A DNA stretch of 64,000 nucleotides. Source: Burkholderia sp. IMCC1007. GTDB lineage: Bacteria; Pseudomonadota; Gammaproteobacteria; Burkholderiales; Burkholderiaceae. The stretch lies in assembly GCF_027257875.1 (NCBI RefSeq), contig NZ_JAPVQY010000038.1:1-64000 (forward strand). The letters run 5' to 3'. The position numbers were made by a program, and so were the translations under genes. Of the stretch, positions 26,573 through 34,863 are shown piece after piece; position 1 is the stretch's first letter, and each line of letters starts with the position of its first letter. Under the pieces are notes generated by a model that was given only the letters and a program-made list of their open reading frames with translations, made no database searches and was not told the origin of the DNA.

Positions 26573-29500
26573 TTACTTCGCGACGACGACCGGGATCCCC
26601 TTCAGCATCCCGGCGCCCTTCATCTCGTCGAGCGCGTGCTGGACGGCCGCGCTGGTCGCCGCGTCGATGCCGAGCTGGAGTGCGAGTTCGCGCTCCGCGC
26701 GCTTCACGCCGGCGAGGTTGCGCACCTTCACGTGACCGAAGCCGCGCACGCGGGCGTGCAGGTCGGCCAGTTGCGCGACCTGCGCCGCATTGCCGGCGTT
26801 CGTCACGGCGAGCGCGCGCGTGAGCGTCGTCGCGTAGTCGTCCGCGAGCGCACGCTCCATCCTGCGCTCGGCCGTACGGCCGAACGGATCGAGCCACGTG
26901 CCGCGCAGGCTGCGCACGCGCGCCAGCGTGCCGAGCACCGGCCACATCCACTGGCCGAACACGCGTTTCTTCGGCGCGCTGCCGTCGCTGCCGGCCTTTG
27001 CGATCGTCGGCGGTGCGAGGTTGAACTTCACGCGATAGTCCTGCCCCGGCACGCCTTCGAACTGCGCTTCGAGCGCGGTGCGGAACGTGCCGTCCGCGTA
27101 AAGTCGCGCGACCTCGTATTCGTCCTTCACCGCGAGCAGCCGGTAGAAGGTCGTCGCGACCGCACGCGTCAGCGCGTCGTCGCCTTTCGCGCGCGCCGTG
27201 TTCACGAGCGCACGGTAGCGTTCGACGTAACGCGCGCCGCCGTACGCATCGAGACGCGCCTCGCGATCGGCGATCAGCTCGGCGAGCGTCTGCGGCGCGG
27301 CCTGCGCGGCGACCGCGTGACGCGCATTCCACAATGCGTCGAGGCCCGCCGCGTCGCCAGCCGCCATCCGGCCGATCGAGAACGCGAGCTTGTTCATCGG
27401 CACCGCGACGTTGTTCAGCTCGATCGCGCGCATCATCGCCGCGAGCGACACCGGCACGAGGCCGAGCTGCCATGCGTAGCCGAGCATCAGGATGTTCGCG
27501 CCGATCGAATCGCCGAGGAATTTCGCGGCGAGCGCCTGCGCGTCGCAGCTCGACAGGTAGCCGTCGCCGGCCGCGTGCTGCATCTTCTCGAGCAGCGCGT
27601 CCGCATGCAGGTTCGCGTCGGGGTTCTGCACGAACGACGCGTTCGGGATCCGGTGCGTGTTGACGACGATCCGCGACCGCCCGTGGCGCACCGTCTGCAG
27701 CGCCTCGGCGCTCGCGCCGACGACCATGTCGCACGCGAGCAGCACGTCGGCCTGCTGCGTGTCGATGCGCACCTGGTTCAGCCAGCGGTCGCTCGATGCG
27801 ATCCGCACGAACGACAGCACCGAGCCGCCCTTCTGCGCGAAGCCCATGAAGTCGAGCACCGACGCGCTCTTGCCTTCGAGGTGCGCGGCCATGCTGATCA
27901 GCGCGCCGACCGTCACGACGCCCGTGCCGCCCACGCCCGTCACGAGCATGTCGTACGGCGCCGCGTCGAGATGGGTCGCCGGCACCGGCAGTGCGTCGAC
28001 GCGCGCGGCGAGCGCCGCTTCGTCGAACGCCGCGCCGGCCGCCTTCTTCAGCGCCGCGCCTTCGACCGTCACGAAGCTCGGGCAGAAGCCGTTCACGCAC
28101 GAATAGTCCTTGTTGCACGACGACTGATCGATGCGGCGCTTGCGACCGAGCGGCGTCTCGAGCGGCTCGACCGACAGGCAGTTCGACTGCACGCCGCAGT
28201 CGCCGCAGCCTTCGCACACCGCGTCGTTGATGAACAGGCGCTTGTCCGGGTCGGGGAATTCGCCTTTCTTGCGGCGCCGGCGCTTCTCGGCCGCGCAGGT
28301 CTGGTCGTAGATCAGTACGGTGACGCCCGGCGTCTCGCGCAATTCGCGCTGCACTGCGTCGAGTTCGCTGCGGTGATGGAACGTCGTGCCGGTCGGGAAC
28401 TGCCCGTGATGGCCGTCGTACTTCTGCGGTTCGTCCGACACGACGACGAAGCGCGACACGCCTTCCGCCTCGACCTGCCGCGCGATCTGGGGCACCGAGA
28501 TGCTGCCGTCGACCGGCTGGCCGCCCGTCATCGCGACCGCGTCGTTGTAGAGGATCTTGTACGTGATGTTCGCTTTCGCGGCGACCGCCTGGCGGATCGC
28601 GAGGATGCCCGAGTGGAAGTAGGTGCCGTCGCCGAGGTTCTGGAACACGTGCTTCGTGTTCGTGAACATCGCGTGCGCGGCCCAGTCGACGCCCTCGCCG
28701 CCCATCTGGATCAGGCCGGTGGTATCGCGCTCCATCCACGACGCCATGAAGTGGCAGCCGATGCCGGCCTGCGCGATCGAGCCTTCCGGCACCTTCGTCG
28801 ACGTGTTGTGCGGGCAGCCCGAGCAGAAGTACGGCGTGCGCTTCACCGCGTCCGCTTCGTTCGACAGGATCTGCGGCGCGACGAGATCGACGACGCGCTC
28901 GCGGCGGTCGAGCGCCGGCTTGTGCCGCGCGAGCCATTCCGCGAACACCGGCAGGATCCGCGACGGACGCAGTTCGCCGAGTTCGGACAGCAGGCACGCG
29001 CCGGCCGCGTCGTGCTTGCCGAGTACGCGCGGGCGCGCGCCGTCGGCGCGGTTGTACAGGTAGTCCTTGATCTGCTGCTCGATGACGGGGCCCTTCTCCT
29101 CGATCACCAGCACTTCGGCGAGCCCGTCGACGAAGGTCTCGATGCGCGTCATTTCGAGCGGATACGACAGGCCGACCTTGTAGATCCGCACGCCGGCCGC
29201 GTCGAGATCGTCGACCGTCAGGTCGAGGCGGCGCAGCGCTTCCATCAGGTCGAGGTGAGCCTTGCCGCAGGTGACGATGCCGACGTTCGCGTGCGTGCTC
29301 GGCGCGATCCACTTGTCGATGCTGTTGGTGCGCGCGAAATGGCGCACCGCATCGAGCTTCGCGGCGAGGCGCGCCTCGATCGTGAGGCTCGGCAGGTCCG
29401 GCCAGCGGTTGTGCAGGCCGCCCGCGGGCGGCGTGAAACCGGCCGGCGCCGGCCAGTGCGTCTGCAGCGCGTCGAGATCGACGGTGGAGCCCGACTCGAC

Positions 29501-30145
29501 CGTTTCCGAGATCGCCTTGAAACCGACCCACGCGCCCGAGTAGCGCGACAGCGCCCAGCCGTACAGGCCGAATTCGAGCATGTCGGCGATGTTCGACGGG
29601 TTCACGACCGGCATGTGCCACGCGATCATCGCGAAGTCGCTCTGGTGCGGCATCGACGACGACACGCAGCCGTGATCGTCGCCCGCCACTACCAGCACGC
29701 CGCCGTGCGGCGACGAGCCGTATGCGTTGCCGTGCTTGAGCGCGTCGCCCGCGCGGTCGACGCCCGGGCCCTTGCCGTACCACATCGCGTACACGCCATC
29801 GACGGTGCGCTCCGGGTCGGCCTCGACGCGCTGCGTGCCGAGCACCGCGGTGCCGCCGAGTTCCTCGTTGATCGCGGGCAGGAAGCGCACGCCGCTGCCG
29901 TCGAGCAGTTTCTTCGCCTTCCACAGCTGCTGGTCGACCATCCCGAGCGGCGAGCCGCGATAGCCGCTGACGAAGCCGGCAGTGTTCAGCCCCCGTGCGA
30001 TGTCGGACGCGCGCTGCATCAGCAGCAGGCGAACCAGCGCCTGCGTGCCGGTCAGGAAGATCCGGCCGCGCGTGGCGGTCAGGTTGTCGGTCAGACGGTA
30101 ATCGGATAGTGCGGGCGTGCCATCGACGGGCAGGCGAGCGGTCAT
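26573..30145 (-). CDS. Fused indolepyruvate ferredoxin oxidoreductase
   Basis: 1190 residues from MTARLPVDGTPALSDY, start at 30145. This large fused 2-oxoacid:acceptor oxidoreductase joins IorA- and IorB-like parts and oxidatively decarboxylates arylpyruvates to acyl-CoA. The N-terminus has SGYRGSPLGMVDQQL, a transketolase-like pyrimidine domain; a middle TPP-binding part has FCSGCPHNTS near 442 and IGCHFMASWM. A ferredoxin-like Cys cluster, CEGCGDCGVQSNC, is near 645. The gamma-type domain begins with TGVGGTGVVTVG near 738. The C-terminal 150 residues (RVFGQWMWPVLG) form the DUF6537-like region. It acts in amino-acid catabolism in the cytoplasm. The long 5' flank carries the 54-bp repeat array. 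Confidence 0.95.
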   Translation of the reverse strand: MTARLPVDGTPALSDYRLTDNLTATRGRIFLTGTQALVRLLLMQRASDIARGLNTAGFVSGYRGSPLGMVDQQLWKAKKLLDGSGVRFLPAINEELGGTAVLGTQRVEADPERTVDGVYAMWYGKGPGVDRAGDALKHGNAYGSSPHGGVLVVAGDDHGCVSSSMPHQSDFAMIAWHMPVVNPSNIADMLEFGLYGWALSRYSGAWVGFKAISETVESGSTVDLDALQTHWPAPAGFTPPAGGLHNRWPDLPSLTIEARLAAKLDAVRHFARTNSIDKWIAPSTHANVGIVTCGKAHLDLMEALRRLDLTVDDLDAAGVRIYKVGLSYPLEMTRIETFVDGLAEVLVIEEKGPVIEQQIKDYLYNRADGARPRVLGKHDAAGACLLSELGELRPSRILPVFAEWLARHKPALDRRERVVDLVAPQILSNEADAVKRTPYFCSGCPHNTSTKVPEGSIAQAGIGCHFMASWMERDTTGLIQMGGEGVDWAAHAMFTNTKHVFQNLGDGTYFHSGILAIRQAVAAKANITYKILYNDAVAMTGGQPVDGSISVPQIARQVEAEGVSRFVVVSDEPQKYDGHHGQFPTGTTFHHRSELDAVQRELRETPGVTVLIYDQTCAAEKRRRRKKGEFPDPDKRLFINDAVCEGCGDCGVQSNCLSVEPLETPLGRKRRIDQSSCNKDYSCVNGFCPSFVTVEGAALKKAAGAAFDEAALAARVDALPVPATHLDAAPYDMLVTGVGGTGVVTVGALISMAAHLEGKSASVLDFMGFAQKGGSVLSFVRIASSDRWLNQVRIDTQQADVLLACDMVVGASAEALQTVRHGRSRIVVNTHRIPNASFVQNPDANLHADALLEKMQHAAGDGYLSSCDAQALAAKFLGDSIGANILMLGYAWQLGLVPVSLAAMMRAIELNNVAVPMNKLAFSIGRMAAGDAAGLDALWNARHAVAAQAAPQTLAELIADREARLDAYGGARYVERYRALVNTARAKGDDALTRAVATTFYRLLAVKDEYEVARLYADGTFRTALEAQFEGVPGQDYRVKFNLAPPTIAKAGSDGSAPKKRVFGQWMWPVLGTLARVRSLRGTWLDPFGRTAERRMERALADDYATTLTRALAVTNAGNAAQVAQLADLHARVRGFGHVKVRNLAGVKRAERELALQLGIDAATSAAVQHALDEMKGAGMLKGIPVVVAK

Positions 30146-30478
30146 GGGGATGTCTCCGGATTGTGCTGTTCTGGGCTGCGCGGGGGCGTCGGACGACACC
30201 GGCCCGGTAGCAACTCGATGGCTCTATTTTTTCGCGGAGACGCGAGAAAGTTTTTTCTCATCTTGCTCGGGCGGCGCGATAGCGAGAAAAACTGCGGAGG
30301 TTTTGCGCGGAATTTGAGAGAGTTTTCGCGCGGGGTGTTGGCGGGCGGTTGATGACGTGTCCGGGCCGGCGGCGGATGATCTCGCAACGGCGATGATGTG
30401 CCGCGGGCAGCCGACGCGCAGCGCTGTGGGCGCTGGCGCCCCGTGTGGCAAGGGTTTGAGCGGCGGATGGCACGCGCA
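30146..30478. other. 5' flank of the indolepyruvate oxidoreductase gene
   Basis: No gene seen. GAGAAA and TTTCTC at 30244-30259 make a 6-bp dyad in an A/T-rich patch, which may be the promoter or a regulator site for the minus-strand gene. The repeat array starts at the right end. Confidence 0.3.
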
Positions 30479-31424
30479 CTCACCGAAGAAATGCACAGCG
30501 TTCCGATTGGTCTGAGGGGCGGGATGTCCACATCTTCGCGCTGCACGGGCGATCGGGTGCGCGGCCCTCACCTTTCGGTTGCACAGGGTTTCGACTGGCG
30601 TCGGGGCCGGGATGTCCACACCGCAATCGGTACGCAGTTCGCTCGGGACGGCGGCGCTCACCGTCGACATTCACAGCGCGCCGACTGAATGTGGGCGGCA
30701 GATATCCACATGGATTCATCCCCGTTTCGTCGAGACGGTGCTCGCTCTCGACGTTCATGTGCGTATCCGGGGCGCCTCTCGTCCACAATGCGTATGGCAC
30801 CTGGACCCGACATCTCCCACCCGCAAACGCTGGAAACGCCGATGAATTTCGCGGTGAGCGCGTTAGCACGCGCACGCAGGCCGATCAGCTTGTGGATAGC
30901 TCGATCGAGAGCAACTCCAAACGCTGTGAATTTCGATGGTGAGCTGTCGCACGCGATCTCAGTACGATGCCGATCTAGGTGTGGATAGCCCGATCCGCGG
31001 CAACTCGAAATGCTGTGAATTTGAATGGTGAGCTGTCGCACGCGATCTCAGGACGATGCCGATCTAGGTGTGGATAGCCCGATCCACGGCAACTCGAAAT
31101 GCTGTGAATTTGAATGGTGAGCGCTGGCATCCGGTTGCAGAGCGCGCCGATTGCGGGGGATGGATCGCCCCCTCCACATCCACTCGAAATGCTGTGCATT
31201 TCAATGGTGAGCATCAAGCGCTCGATCGAACAAGACGGGCCGATTCGAGCGTGGACAGGCACGCACGTCGAGCGGCCCGATGCGTCGCGAATCCCACCGT
31301 CAGCCGCGCTGGAGCGGGCTCCCGGCCGAACATGCGTTCACACTCACCCATGAAATGCACAGCGTGCCGAGTCGCTTCGGAAGCCGAATATCCCCATCGG
31401 ACGGAACACGCATTCGCGACTGCG

Positions 31425-31442
31425 GTTAGAATGCGCGGCGCT
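31425..31442. repeat. 18-bp repeat between array units, copy 1
   Basis: GTTAGAATGCGCGGCGCT occurs here and again at 31592-31609, both between 54-bp units and 167 bp apart. It suggests that a larger block containing a unit was duplicated. Confidence 0.8.
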
Positions 31443-31591
31443 TCGCGCGGTGCGAACGTAGAGGAAGCGGACGCTCGGTTCGAGCAGGCACTTACGCTCA
31501 CCGCTGAAATACACGGCGCATCGAGTCGCGTTCGGGACCGGATATCCACACCACGACATCCGCCCAAACCTATCGCGAAGCCGCACGAGCC

Positions 31592-31609
31592 GTTAGAATG
31601 CGCGGCGCT
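31592..31609. repeat. 18-bp repeat between array units, copy 2
   Basis: Identical to 31425-31442, same orientation. Confidence 0.8.
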
Positions 31610-31807
31610 CCGAATTCTCGCGCCACGCGCGGAAAGCCGCGCGGAACAAGCCCCGCGGGCAATCGGACATCAGCACTCACCGTCCGAAAGCACAGCGTTT
31701 TTCGTCGTTGTGCGAGCCAGTTGTCCACACCCCTGCCTCGTATCCGGCTGCATACGGTTACTCTCACCTGTCGAACGCGCAGCGTGTCGAGTGGTTTCGA
31801 TGCCGGG

Positions 31808-31816
31808 TTATCCACA
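31808..31816 (+). promoter_or_regulatory. Perfect consensus DnaA box inside the repeat array
   Basis: TTATCCACA equals the high-affinity DnaA consensus. At the same place in other units stand ATATCCACA (30702, 31542), TTGTCCACA (31721, 31976), ATGTCCACA (30524, 30612) and, on the minus strand, CTATCCACA (30891-30899, 30980-30988, 31069-31077). DnaA binding is inferred from sequence only. Confidence 0.45.
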
Positions 31817-32031
31817 ACCGACATTGCGCAGGGATTCGCTGCCGGCGCATCGGCCGGGTCGATTTCCGCGCCTGCCCATGATGCTCACCCGACGCCGGAA
31901 CGCCCCGCCGATTCTGCCTCCGGGCAGGCGCTCACCATTCGGATTCACAGCATTTCGATTGAGCGGCAAGGCCGGTTGTCCACATCCGCCCTGCAACGGC
32001 CGATCAAGCGAGGCGGCCGCCGCGAACGCCG

Positions 32032-32589
32032 TCACTCCGCAATCGACCGGATGACCCGCGCCGGGTTGCCGCCGACGAGCGTATCGGGCGGAACGTCGCG
32101 GGTCACGACGGAGCCCGCGGCGATCACCGAATTCTCGCCGACCGTCACACCGCCGACGATCGTCGCGCCCGCGCCGATCCACGCGTTTGTTCCGATCACG
32201 ATCGGCCGGGCCACGACGAAGTCGCGCCGGCGCGAAGGTTCGACCGGATGCCCCGACGTGATGAGACTGACGTTCGGCCCGATCATCACGTCGTCGCCGA
32301 TGTCGAGGCCGCCGAGATCGTAGAACGTGCAATTCTGGTTGACGAAGACGTTGCGACCGATCCGGGTATCGGCGCCGCCTGTCGCGTAGAACGGCGGGAT
32401 CAACAGAAACCCGTCGTCCACCGGCTTGCCGATCAGTTCACCGAACAATCGACGGACTTCATCCGCATCGCCGAAGCTCAGGCGGTTGAGCCGCGCGGTG
32501 ATGGCCATCGTCCGCTTGAGGTCGGCACGCATCGCCGCGGACTCCGGGGTTCTTCTGGGAATGATTCTGGTGCGATCGTCGTTCGCCAT
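32032..32589 (-). CDS. Sugar O-acetyltransferase (maltose/galactoside type)
   Basis: 185 residues from MANDDRTRIIPRR; the open frame upstream is unrelated. N-terminal helical Mac-type region (LKRTMAITARLNRLSFGDADEVRRLFGELIG) followed by left-handed beta-helix hexapeptide repeats: TRIGRNVFVNQNCTFYD, IGDDVMIGPNVSLITSGHPV with the catalytic His, and IVIGTNAWIGAGATIVGGVTVG. Ends GNPARVIRSIAE. Family members transfer acetyl from acetyl-CoA to sugar hydroxyls, as in Maa, LacA and NodL. Cytoplasmic trimer expected; sugar unknown. Its 3' end touches the repeat array. Confidence 0.93.
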   Translation of the reverse strand: MANDDRTRIIPRRTPESAAMRADLKRTMAITARLNRLSFGDADEVRRLFGELIGKPVDDGFLLIPPFYATGGADTRIGRNVFVNQNCTFYDLGGLDIGDDVMIGPNVSLITSGHPVEPSRRRDFVVARPIVIGTNAWIGAGATIVGGVTVGENSVIAAGSVVTRDVPPDTLVGGNPARVIRSIAE

Positions 32590-32845
32590 TCGTGGCCCTT
32601 GTCCGTATGCAATCGAATCGGCATTCGGCGCATGATCGCAGCGCGTGATTGACCGCGCGCGATCGCGTCGCTTCGGGTTCGACTTCGATGATCGGGGAGC
32701 CGAGTGTGCGGCGGCCCGGCTTCCGCGTTTCGTGGCAGATCGACGGGCTTCGCCGATTGCTCGTGCGCTCGATTGCGACACGATGGCAACGTCGGCGGGA
32801 CACGGTAGAGCGGCTCGCTTCGCGCAGCCCCAAGCGGATGATTCA

Positions 32846-32866
32846 TGACTAGTTGACTTATAACTA
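32846..32866. promoter_or_regulatory. Putative operator, 7-bp inverted repeat
   Basis: ACTAGTT, seven bases, AACTAGT: a perfect dyad in the 444-bp gap between the divergent acetyltransferase and GST genes. It overlaps TTGACT, and TATGAC lies 15 bases on, so it may control a plus-strand promoter. Short TAGTT...AACTA dyads are typical of HxlR/MarR-type repressors, but no such gene is adjacent. The rest of the gap shows nothing I can support. Confidence 0.4.
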
Positions 32867-33033
32867 GTTTCGCTATGACATACCGTGCAGACTGGCTTTG
32901 CGCGCGATTCGCGGTCCATCCACTTGCCCTGCCGCGCCTTCGCCCTGCCGTTCGCCCCTCTGTCCGAACCTCGCCCGCTCGGGTACGCTTGAGCATCCAC
33001 CGAACCGACACGCACATCAGACGCGGAGGCGCG

Positions 33034-33648
33034 ATGAAGCTCTACTACTGGCCGAAAACCCGGGCATTCCGGGCGCTGTGGATGCTGGAGGAAATCGGCG
33101 CCGTCTACGAGCTCGTGCCGATCGATCTGCGGTCGCATGAACAGGGCAGCGACGCGTTCGTCCAGGTCAATCCGATGGCCAAGCTGCCCGCGCTCGACGA
33201 CGGCAGCGAACCGTTCGCCGAATCCGGCGCCGTGCTGCTCTATCTCGCCGATTGCTGTCCGGGCGCCAAGCTCGGCATCGCGCCCGACGACCCGCTGCGC
33301 GGCCGCTTCCTGCAGTGGATGTTCTTCACGCCCAGCTGCCTCGAGCCCGCGATGGCCGAGAAATTCACCGGCGCGTCGGGCAATCCGGTCGCGTTCGGCT
33401 GGGGCAACATCACGCGCGTGCAGCGTGCGCTCGCGCAGACGCTTGCCCATAGCCGCTGGCTCGTCGGCGACCGCTTCACCGCGGCCGACCTGCTGCTCGC
33501 CAGCACGCTGAAGATCGCGTTCGACGCGCACCTGCTGCCGCACGAAGGCGTGCTCGGCGACTATGTCGCGCGCGCCGAGGACCGCGACGGCTATCGCCGC
33601 GCGCTCGCCGTCGAGCACCGCGAAGCGGCGCGCCTGCTGCATGCGTGA
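33034..33648 (+). CDS. Glutathione S-transferase family protein
   Basis: 204 residues starting MKLYYWPKTRAFRALWMLEE, preceded by GGAGG. The N-terminal thioredoxin-like domain (1-80) has the cis-Pro in AKLPALDDG and the glutathione-contact ES in PFAESGAVLLYLAD. The helical C-terminal domain (from about 88) carries SRWLVGDRFTAADLLLAS, the typical GST N-capping box. Likely a detoxification or isomerase GST; substrate unknown. Cytoplasmic. May be controlled by the upstream dyad. Confidence 0.92.
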   Translation: MKLYYWPKTRAFRALWMLEEIGAVYELVPIDLRSHEQGSDAFVQVNPMAKLPALDDGSEPFAESGAVLLYLADCCPGAKLGIAPDDPLRGRFLQWMFFTPSCLEPAMAEKFTGASGNPVAFGWGNITRVQRALAQTLAHSRWLVGDRFTAADLLLASTLKIAFDAHLLPHEGVLGDYVARAEDRDGYRRALAVEHREAARLLHA

Positions 33649-33722
33649 CGCGTGAATCGCGCGGCATTCGGGTGCGGCAGTCGCGCCCGATTGCCGGCGC
33701 GCCGCCGTGCCCGGCGCCAGCG

Positions 33723-34691
33723 TCATGCCGCGGGCCCGCTCGCCTGCGCCGCCGCGCCGGCGTCGACCACCGCGCCCGGCGAACCGCGTTCGTCGGTATC
33801 GGCATCGACCGGCACGATCTCGTGAAAATGCGTGTAGTCGATGTGCGTGATGCCGCCTTCATCGTGCATCAGGTCGACATAACGGTGGCCCCAGCGGATC
33901 TCCGCATGCGCCCATGAGTGGCGTGCCTGCATGACCTGCGAGGTCGTCTCGTCGGAGCCTTCGATCGTGATCAGCAGCGACGCGTCGCGCGCGGCGAGCG
34001 ATTCGGGCGTCTCGCCGAACAGCGGGCTCGTGTCGTCGATCACGTGCATCAGGTTCCAGCCGAGCAGGAAAATCGGATGCTCGCTGCGCACGAGCGGCAG
34101 GTCGTGGATCTTGCGCAGCGTATAGCCCTCGTGCGTGCCTTCGACACGCATCAGCCGCAGCTTCGCCTGCGCTTCGGCGATCACGTTCTGGCGCGCATTC
34201 GCGGCGCGCACCATCAGCGTCATCCGCCCGTTCAGCGGCCGCACGATCGCGTAGCGCGCGAACAGGATCTTCGCCTGCGGCCGCGAAAACCGCGCGAACA
34301 CGAGGCCGGTCGCCATCGCGATGCCCGACATCCCGATGAAGATCTCGAACGTCGCGACGAGGTGCGCGTAGACGGTCTGCGGATGCATGTCGCCATAGCC
34401 GACGGTGGCGAGCGTCTCGACGCTGAAGAAGAACGCACCGCCGAACCCGGCCGGCGACTGGTTCGCGATCGGCGCATGGCCGAGCAGGTAGAGCGCCGCG
34501 AAGCCGCCGTTGAGCAGCAGGAACAGCACCGCGAGCGACAGGAAGAACACGGGCCAGCTCACCGTCAGCGCGCGGTGATAGAGGTCGCGCCAGCCGAGCG
34601 GCGGCATCCCGTATGCGATCACGGGGCGGGTGCCCGACCAGATCTTGCGGCCGCGGCCACGGGCAGCCGGGGAGGACGGATCGACATTCAT
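33723..34691 (-). CDS. KirBac-type inward-rectifier potassium channel
   Basis: 322 residues from MNVDPSSPAARG. Two membrane helices, about 45-68 (WPVFFLSLAVLFLLLNGGF) and 110-130, enclose a pore helix with the K+ filter TVGYGD near residue 98. The C-terminal cytoplasmic immunoglobulin-like domain is recognisable: RPLNGRMTLMVRAANARQNVIAEA, then LVRSEHPIFLLGWNLMHVID and ARHSWAHAEIRWGHRYVDL. This is the KirBac/IRK architecture first crystallised from Burkholderia. It passes K+ across the inner membrane. Stand-alone gene; the next gene upstream on this strand is sbp, with its own terminator between. Confidence 0.95.
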   Translation of the reverse strand: MNVDPSSPAARGRGRKIWSGTRPVIAYGMPPLGWRDLYHRALTVSWPVFFLSLAVLFLLLNGGFAALYLLGHAPIANQSPAGFGGAFFFSVETLATVGYGDMHPQTVYAHLVATFEIFIGMSGIAMATGLVFARFSRPQAKILFARYAIVRPLNGRMTLMVRAANARQNVIAEAQAKLRLMRVEGTHEGYTLRKIHDLPLVRSEHPIFLLGWNLMHVIDDTSPLFGETPESLAARDASLLITIEGSDETTSQVMQARHSWAHAEIRWGHRYVDLMHDEGGITHIDYTHFHEIVPVDADTDERGSPGAVVDAGAAAQASGPAA

Positions 34692-34789
34692 CGCGCGATG
34701 CCTGAAGCAGGGAGGCGATGAGCGTAGCACGCGCGACGGCGGCCGGGAATGCGCGCCGATGCGTAGCCGTCATCGGCGGCGCAGCGTTG

Positions 34790-34816
34790 AAAGAAACCGG
34801 CCGCGTCAGCGGCCGG
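34790..34816 (-). terminator. Rho-independent terminator of sbp
   Basis: CCGGCCGC and GCGGCCGG form a perfect 8-bp stem with loop GTCA; on the minus strand TTTCTTTC follows. It lies 47 bases after the sbp stop. Confidence 0.7.
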
Positions 34817-34863
34817 CTTCGGGATCGTCCGGCCCGCACGCGCAGGCGTGGGGCGCCTGGCGC

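Larger units (their letters stand above)
30479..31984. repeat. Array of 54-bp units ending in DnaA-box-like sequence
   Basis: Plus-oriented units of exactly 54 bp from CTCACC to TCCACA (TCCCCA in one) lie at 30479-30532, 30567-30620, 30657-30710, 31343-31396, 31497-31550, 31676-31729, 31763-31816 and 31931-31984. Minus-oriented units of 53 bp lie at 30891-30943, 30980-31032, 31069-31121 and 31159-31211. Decayed copies appear near 30741-30787, 30830-30858 and 31884. Consensus: CTCACC, three bases, GAAATTCACAGC, then about TTTCGAGT, a variable middle, GCCGG and TATCCACA. Unit starts are mostly 84-90 bp apart, or longer in the right block. Units fall in different reading frames, so this is not coding. 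Confidence 0.9.

Noticed and set aside
26451..30109. Two 1157-residue frames, one on each strand, over the indolepyruvate oxidoreductase gene
   Set aside because: Both are Arg/His-rich shadow frames caused by high GC; the 1190-residue frame has the family motifs.
30479..31984. CRISPR array
   Set aside because: The 89-bp step with about 35-bp gaps looks CRISPR-like at first, but units are imperfect in their middle, change strand and length (53/54), and no cas gene is present.
30479..31984. Chromosome replication origin
   Set aside because: Despite DnaA-like boxes there is no dnaA, dnaN, parA/parB or rep gene nearby and no clear AT-rich unwinding region.
31068..32054. 328-residue open frame over the repeat array
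   Set aside because: It contains repeated peptide pieces only because the DNA repeats; units fall into different frames along the array, stops are rare by GC content, and there is no ribosome site.
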